Of a stretch of 64,000 nt of DNA, positions 58,798 through 64,000 are shown piece after piece. The notes under the pieces are model-generated. The model was not told where the DNA came from. It was given only the letters and a program-made list of their open reading frames with translations, and did not search any database. The stretch covers positions 15,321,541 through 15,385,540 of the forward strand of contig CM048849.1 of the NCBI GenBank assembly GCA_026545225.1, in the 5' to 3' direction. The first letter of the stretch is position 1, and each line of letters begins with the position of its first letter. The position numbers and the translations under genes were made by a program. Origin of the DNA: Cornus controversa. Lineage: Eukaryota > Streptophyta > Magnoliopsida > Cornales > Cornaceae.

Positions 58798-61398
58798 AAT
58801 TTTGGTTTTTAATTATAACAACATATCTTGAAATGAATAGGACTTTTATTGATACTCTAATAATAATAAAGTTTATTTAATGACAAACTCGGAGCTCTCG
58901 CTCTAAGGTTTGACATCAAACTTAAGCTTCAATGGAACTATCAAAGTAAATGCAATTTAAAGAAAAAGTCTTAATGATAGTATTTCCTCAGATGCTCGGC
59001 ATTCCAAGGATGGGCCAACTGCCTCCCTTCCAATGTCTCCGACAAATATATCCCCTGTTGTTGAGTCCGGATAACTCTGTAAGGGCCCTCCCAGTTATGA
59101 GATAGTTTCTAAGTGCCTGGGGGTTTAGTCGCCTGAGTTACTTCATGGAGGACTTGCTCTCTAGGTTGAAAACTCCTCTACTTGGCTCGAGCGTTGTAGT
59201 ACCACAACATGGCTTGCTGATATGCCTTCGTCCGTACTCTGGCATGTTCTCTTCTTTATTTTCAACTTATTGGCCCTCGATACTCAATGTTTCTAACATC
59301 TTCTTCTCTTTTAGGGAGGTGGCGTAACATTCTCTAGCAATAGCTTGATCTTCCCTTAGCTCTGCAATGCCAGAGTCAGTAAGAAACCGCACGAGGAGAT
59401 GATAAGTGGAGGTAACTGCCTTCATGGCATTCAATGTATCTCTTCCCATAATAACATTGTAAGTAGACGGGCAATCTACCACAAAGAAGGTCATCATCTT
59501 TGTGACTTACCTTAGACTTGTACCAGCGGTAACAGGAAGGTCAATGACACAACTGGAAGGAGTTTCTCTCCAGAGAATCCGATAAGTGGGGACTTAGTAG
59601 GCTTGAGTCTTTCCCTACTGATATTCATCTGGTCAAAGGCTTTTATAGAAATTTTTGACTTTCCTCACATGCACTTTACGAACCACTTTGGACTCTTCGT
59701 CGCCTGCAAACTCACTCTAGATAACTCTAATTTCTCCCAATGGTGGATTTTTTTTAGTGTTGTCGTCTTTGCCATCCCATGGGCAGTTCTGTGCCCCCCT
59801 CTCATCTCCAATCATGAATCTACACAGTTGCCCCATACGAATCTGACTTTTAATTTTTGTCTTTAGATTAATGCACTCATTTGTATCATGTCTATGTTAC
59901 ACGGTGAAATCTACAATACTTATCGCAGGATTTTTTTGCGAGATCAGTTCTTAGTTTTGGGGGCCATGTCACTGCCGGATCATCTTGGATATAGAGGAAA
60001 TTTTGGCATATCGATGTATTTAATGGGGTGAAATTGAATCCCTTATCTCGACGCAATGACCTATCACCTGATCCCATGTCGTCTTGCTATACTTAAGGTC
60101 CCTTTCTTCCTAACTAGAATGTCCCCCCCCCCCCTTTTTCTATTTGTCCTTTTGTCACCATTTATTTTTCCCTCTGTGCATTTAGGCCATCCTCGGCATT
60201 CATGTATTTTTGGGCTTTTATGAGTAGCTCTAACATGCTTTCTAGTGGATGTTTAGAGATTAAATACAAAAAATTTAAGGGTTACAAGACTCCATGAATG
60301 AGGTAACTACTACCTTGTCGTCCAGAACATCGACCTGCAACATCTCCCTGTTAAACAGGTTGATGAAGAAGATAAGTGGCAGTCTTCCTATGTCTTTGGG
60401 CAGCAATGAAATTGCTCACAAATAATCAGCTTAGCTCTTTGAAGGAATGTATAGATGCATGTTTCAAGCTGTTAAACCATACTCAGGCAGAATCTTTCAA
60501 AGTAGTGGGAAAGGCTCTACACATGATTTCATCTGGTACTCCTTGAAGGTACATTAGAGCCTTGTAGGTCTTTAGATGGTCTAGCTGCTCCTTGGTCCCA
60601 TCAAAGTTTTCAAGGGTGGACATCTTGAACTTGTTGGGCAAAGGACAATTCATTACTCCCATAGTAAAAAGGATGTTGGTTTGTTGAACCAGATCCTCCA
60701 CTATAGCAGGGCATTTTCCCTTAATGGCATTAGCCATACTTCTACCTTAGCTCTGAGGTCTTGCATCTCCATGTCATAATAAGCAGTTTCCCCTGGCTGC
60801 CCCAAATCTCTATGAGTTCGAGCCTTGAACCCTGAATCCCCACGAGTACGAACCCTTTCAGATGGAATTAGGTGAATGGGGTTTATCCCATCTCGATCGC
60901 GTCTCACGCGGCTCTGGACCACGTCATCTACGAGAATCCCACTATCTCGCTCAACATCGTTCCTTTTTGGATAGACTGGCCTAAGGAGGCTCCGTGATAG
61001 CATTAGTTGGTGCCACGGGAGGGAGGCATTGCAGGATTGCTGCATTTTGTTAGAGTACCTGCATCAAACTCTGATTTAAGTTCTGAACTTGGTATTCCAA
61101 CGCTGCAACACGTTCATTGTTGTTTGGGCTCGGGATGTACCCCAGGCAAGACTCCCTGACTAGGGAGTTGCATACCTCATTCTCCCACTATCGGAAGATT
61201 ATGATCGGCTGGCTGATGGTGACCGGTAGGTGGATCCTAGCTGGCTGGATTGTGATCGGCAAGTGGATCCTGACCAACTGGCTAATGGTGACTAGCAGGT
61301 GGATCCTGATCGACAGTAGTCTCTAGCCCAGATCGTAGGTGCATCATGCTTCGTGTAGAACAAACAAGTTTGATTTCATTCCCACAGACGGCGCCAAC

Positions 61399-61764
61399 TG
61401 ATGATGCACAAATTCACTCCCGACCTGGTTAAGCGCCAACCTATAAAAGAACAAATAAAAGGTAACTAGAAAGACACTGGCGTGGTGCCAGTCGATTACA
61501 TTTCGACGCTCAAGTCAGATATTGGAAAGGCTTTTAAAGTTGTAAGGGCACTTGGATGGTATTAACTGCGTACCTGGAATATGGATTGTCCATATATTTA
61601 TAGTAGTCAGATGGGAAGGTGTCCTAGTAGGAGACTCGCTTTTTAGTTCCCCAGACTTATCTCGATATAGAAAAGTCCTACTCAAAGTACACCTCTCATC
61701 CACATCACTTGAATCACTATTGCCCACGTCACCTGTCTTTATATTGGAGTCAAACACCCCATCA
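61399..61764 (-). mobile_element. 5' LTR of the short Tat element
   Basis: TGATGATGCACAAATTCACT to GAGTCAAACACCCCATCA. The primer-binding site lies directly to its left, so in the element's direction this is the 5' LTR. A TATA-like TATATTTATAG lies at about 61593-61603. Confidence 0.9.
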
Positions 61765-62891
61765 CATCATATGAAAAAATAAATTAACCATCATATTAAA
61801 TTATATGAAAACTAATTTATGATATTTCACATATTAAACTATATTAATACAATATATTCTAAATTATTTGTTATATGAAACCAAATATTATATCATCAAT
61901 AAATAAAACAACCTAATTAAAATTAAATAATATTATAGACACTTAATTTATGAAAACTATAAAATTTTAATTAAATATTTTTCAAAATATATAATAAATA
62001 TATAATACTTATATTTTATTACATTTCACATATTAAACTATATTAATACAATATATTATTCATCATATTATACAATATATTTTATATGGTTATGTAATAT
62101 AAATTATATTTTCAACACAGATCATATGAAATAACTACAAAGATAAGATTATGATAATAATATATTATATATGTATAAATATATTGTTATTATGAGCTTA
62201 GAGTATAATAAAAACAAAACACAATACTTAATATAAAAAAATAAATTAACCATATAATATATTGTTAATAATAAATATTTATGTATATGATACCTAATAT
62301 TATATCATCAATAAACAAAACAATCTAATTAATATTAAATAATATTATAGACACTTAATTTATGATAACAATAAATTTTAATTAAATATATAATAAATAG
62401 ATAATATAATTTATAATTAGTTGTCATTATGAGTTAAAATTTACTGTATAATTTTTTAGATAATAGATAAAGTTATATAATAACTATATTTTATGATATT
62501 TCATATATAAAACTATATTAATACAATATATTAATCATGACATTATACAGTATAAATTATATTTCCGACACAGATCATATAAAATTACTACAAAGATGAG
62601 ATTATGATAACAATATATTATCCATGTATATATCTTGTTATTATGAGCTTAAGTGTATAATAAAAATAAAACATAATGCGTAATATGAAAAAATAAATTA
62701 ACCATATAATATATTGTTAATGATAAATATATATGTAAGATATAAATAATAATATTATATTTTGTGTATTTCATTACATATATCAATAAATAAGATATTA
62801 AATAATATTATTATATCTTTGTGTATTTTACTACATAAATTTTATCCAATTACATTAAAAATGAAAACTAATTTAAGATATTTCACATATT

Positions 62892-63082
62892 CAATTTTTC
62901 GGGCCCACTTAGACCGCATCTCGGGCCCCGGTGACCAAAAGGTCGAACTCCTCCAAATCTCCCAAAAATTTACCAAAACTATTAAAATACTTCCCAAACA
63001 TGTTCCCCACACTCAAAATGCATTTATGGCAATTATGATGCGAAAAATGCAAAATCGGCCAAAATTAGTCACGGTCTCTACA
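62892..63082 (-). mobile_element. Reversed chromovirus LTR start fragment
   Basis: About 190 bases ending GTCACGGTCTCTACA, the reverse complement of an LTR start TGTAGAGACCGTGAC. They mirror 63297-63490, including CTTTTTGGT with its partner ACCAAAAAG and a TTTTGAGCGTGGGTGACATG-like block. The GGGCCC words of this LTR family are present. Confidence 0.75.
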
Positions 63083-63296
63083 GGATGCGTGGAGAGCATG
63101 AGGAAGTTGTACATATCATTTTGCATTATATGTTGCTTATGATATTAATGTGATTTATGAAAATTTTCTTAACAGATGAAATGTAAATGTGTGCTTATGT
63201 CGAATTCACAAGACTTGAGGAATCATATTTTACACATTCTTACTGAGCATGTGGTTGCTCATTACATGAGGATTAACTATTTTCAGGAAATAAAAA
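63083..63296 (+). mobile_element. LTR-derived spacer between inverted LTR starts
   Basis: Contains TTCACAAGACTTGAGG and GAGGATTAACTATTTTCAGG, matching blocks at 7460-7545 of the LTR fragment at 6955-8419. No gene. Confidence 0.6.
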
Positions 63297-64000
63297 TGTA
63301 GAGACCGTGATCAAATTTGATTGATTTCACATTTTTCGCATTATAATTACCATAAATGCATTTTAAGTGGTGTTTAACATATTTTGAGCGTGGGTGACAT
63401 GTTTGGAAAGTGTTTTAAGTGTTTTGGTAAGTTTTCGAAAGATTTGGAGAAGTTTGACTTTTTGGTTAAACAGGGGCCTGGGATGAGGGCTTGAGAATTC
63501 AAAAAATTCTCAAAAATATTTATTTTTGTGAATGGATTAGATGAAATGTTTAGAGAGTAGAAGAGGTTATTACATGGCCGTAGGAGTTTTCGAAATCAAA
63601 AATGGAACCCGAGAAGATACATTAAGTGGCCCGGGGGCATTTTGGTCTTTTCGCGCCCTAGATGTCTTTTAAATGCATGGCTGAGAGTGATTCCAACCAT
63701 TTCACACAATTCCTTCTCTTTAACATTTTCCTCTTCTTCTCTCTACCTTCTCTCTACATTTCATACTCGTTCGACTTGGATTTAAGACTCACCGAAGGAA
63801 GAAGATACGTAGGGTACAGCTAGGGCTTCCATTTGAATCGAACATCTTTGTGGTTCAACAATGTGTACATTGATGAAATTTTGAGAAGTTATTGAAAGGC
63901 CTTTAATTTTGAGGTAGGGGTATTATTTCCCATTTATTTGTCGATTCTAAGGTTTCGGGAGAAACGGTGAGAACTAGGGTTGTGTATTGCATGTTTTAGA
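63297..64000 (+). mobile_element. Chromovirus LTR start, second family, running off the window
   Basis: Begins TGTAGAGACCGTGATCAAAT and resembles 51090-51944 along its length, including GAAGTTTGACTTTTTGGT, the GGGGGCATTTTGGTC stretch at about 63632 and TTTTGAGGTAGGGGTATT at about 63907. The LTR continues beyond the window. Confidence 0.75.

Larger units (their letters stand above)
56181..61764 (-). mobile_element. Short Tat-type element with both LTRs (fossil)
   Basis: Two LTRs of about 366 bp in the same orientation (56181-56547 and 61399-61764). The primer-binding site TTGGCGCCGTCTGTGGG, typical of the Tat/Ogre lineage, lies on the minus strand at 61382-61398. A purine-rich tract lies beside the left LTR (56548-56562, reversed). 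Flanking bases are CATAA and CATCA, a 5-bp duplication with one difference. Minus-strand parts: gag (about 60240-61130), protease (about 59270-59500, with YNVIMGRDTLNAM), and an integrase C-terminal tail (about 58975-59210, with HNWEGPYRVIRT and HPWNAEHLRKYY). On the plus strand is an antisense extra region (56850-58310). The interior is short for the lineage and broken, with roughly ten or more breaks. By eye the LTRs differ at about 55 of 366 positions, mostly transitions, so the insertion is millions of years old. Confidence 0.9.
55104..62891 (+). repeat. AT-rich tandem array, interrupted by a Tat element
   Basis: Four units start with CCTAATTAANATTAAATAAT at about 55104, 55788, 61910 and 62324. 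Each contains CAGATCATAT (55384, 56059, 62118, 62571) followed by ACTACAAAGAT and a TTATGATAATAA block. With the insertion at 56181-61764 set aside, unit lengths are about 680, 540, 410 and 570 bp, so internal segments are gained or lost between units. Very AT-rich with no coding sequence. The array ends at about 62891 against an LTR fragment. Confidence 0.8.

Overview
The window is a stretch of plant nuclear genome, most likely from a eudicot with a large, repeat-rich genome; the species cannot be named from sequence alone. The evidence is AT-rich DNA, plant LTR-retrotransposon clades (chromodomain Ty3/gypsy, Tat and Athila), a Mutator-like element, and two short plant-specific genes. There is no bacterial gene organisation, and no rRNA or tRNA gene was recognised.

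Only two host genes are convincing. One is a single-exon C2H2 zinc-finger transcription factor with a C-terminal EAR-type tail (24364-24957, +). The other is a small DUF3511 protein (38014-38340, +) with its own TATA box and a CT-rich leader. They sit in two islands poor in LTR elements, about 17.1-26.0 kb and 37.3-39.4 kb. The first island also holds a foldback element (18500-19490) and a non-autonomous Mutator-like element with an 11-bp target duplication (19592-20960).

0-15 kb is a mosaic of two chromovirus LTR families in both orientations, with gag, protease, integrase-tail and chromodomain remnants. 15.9-17.1 kb is the LTR of a Tat element. 26.1-33.8 kb is an unclassified element of about 640 bp that received two solo chromovirus LTRs 138 bp apart. 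A second, uninterrupted copy of it at 36696-37329 shows the original structure. 33.9-37.4 kb is a long inverted repeat holding two head-to-head short Copia-type elements. 39.5-49.2 kb is a decayed Tat element with an antisense extra coding region. 49.2-53.6 kb holds chromovirus and Athila remnants. 54.4-62.9 kb is an alternating ~140-bp repeat array followed by an AT-rich array, into which a small Tat element with two LTRs inserted (56181-61764). The window ends in chromovirus LTR starts facing opposite ways.

The least ordinary signals are these: clusters of short palindromic 'words' inside one LTR family, where each copy uses a different word; 67-69-bp repeats with a hairpin core and variable copy number inside the other LTR family; the unclassified ~640-bp element with 7-bp target duplications; and antisense extra ORFs in both Tat elements. 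All element identities were read by eye from translated motifs and end structures. No database search was run.
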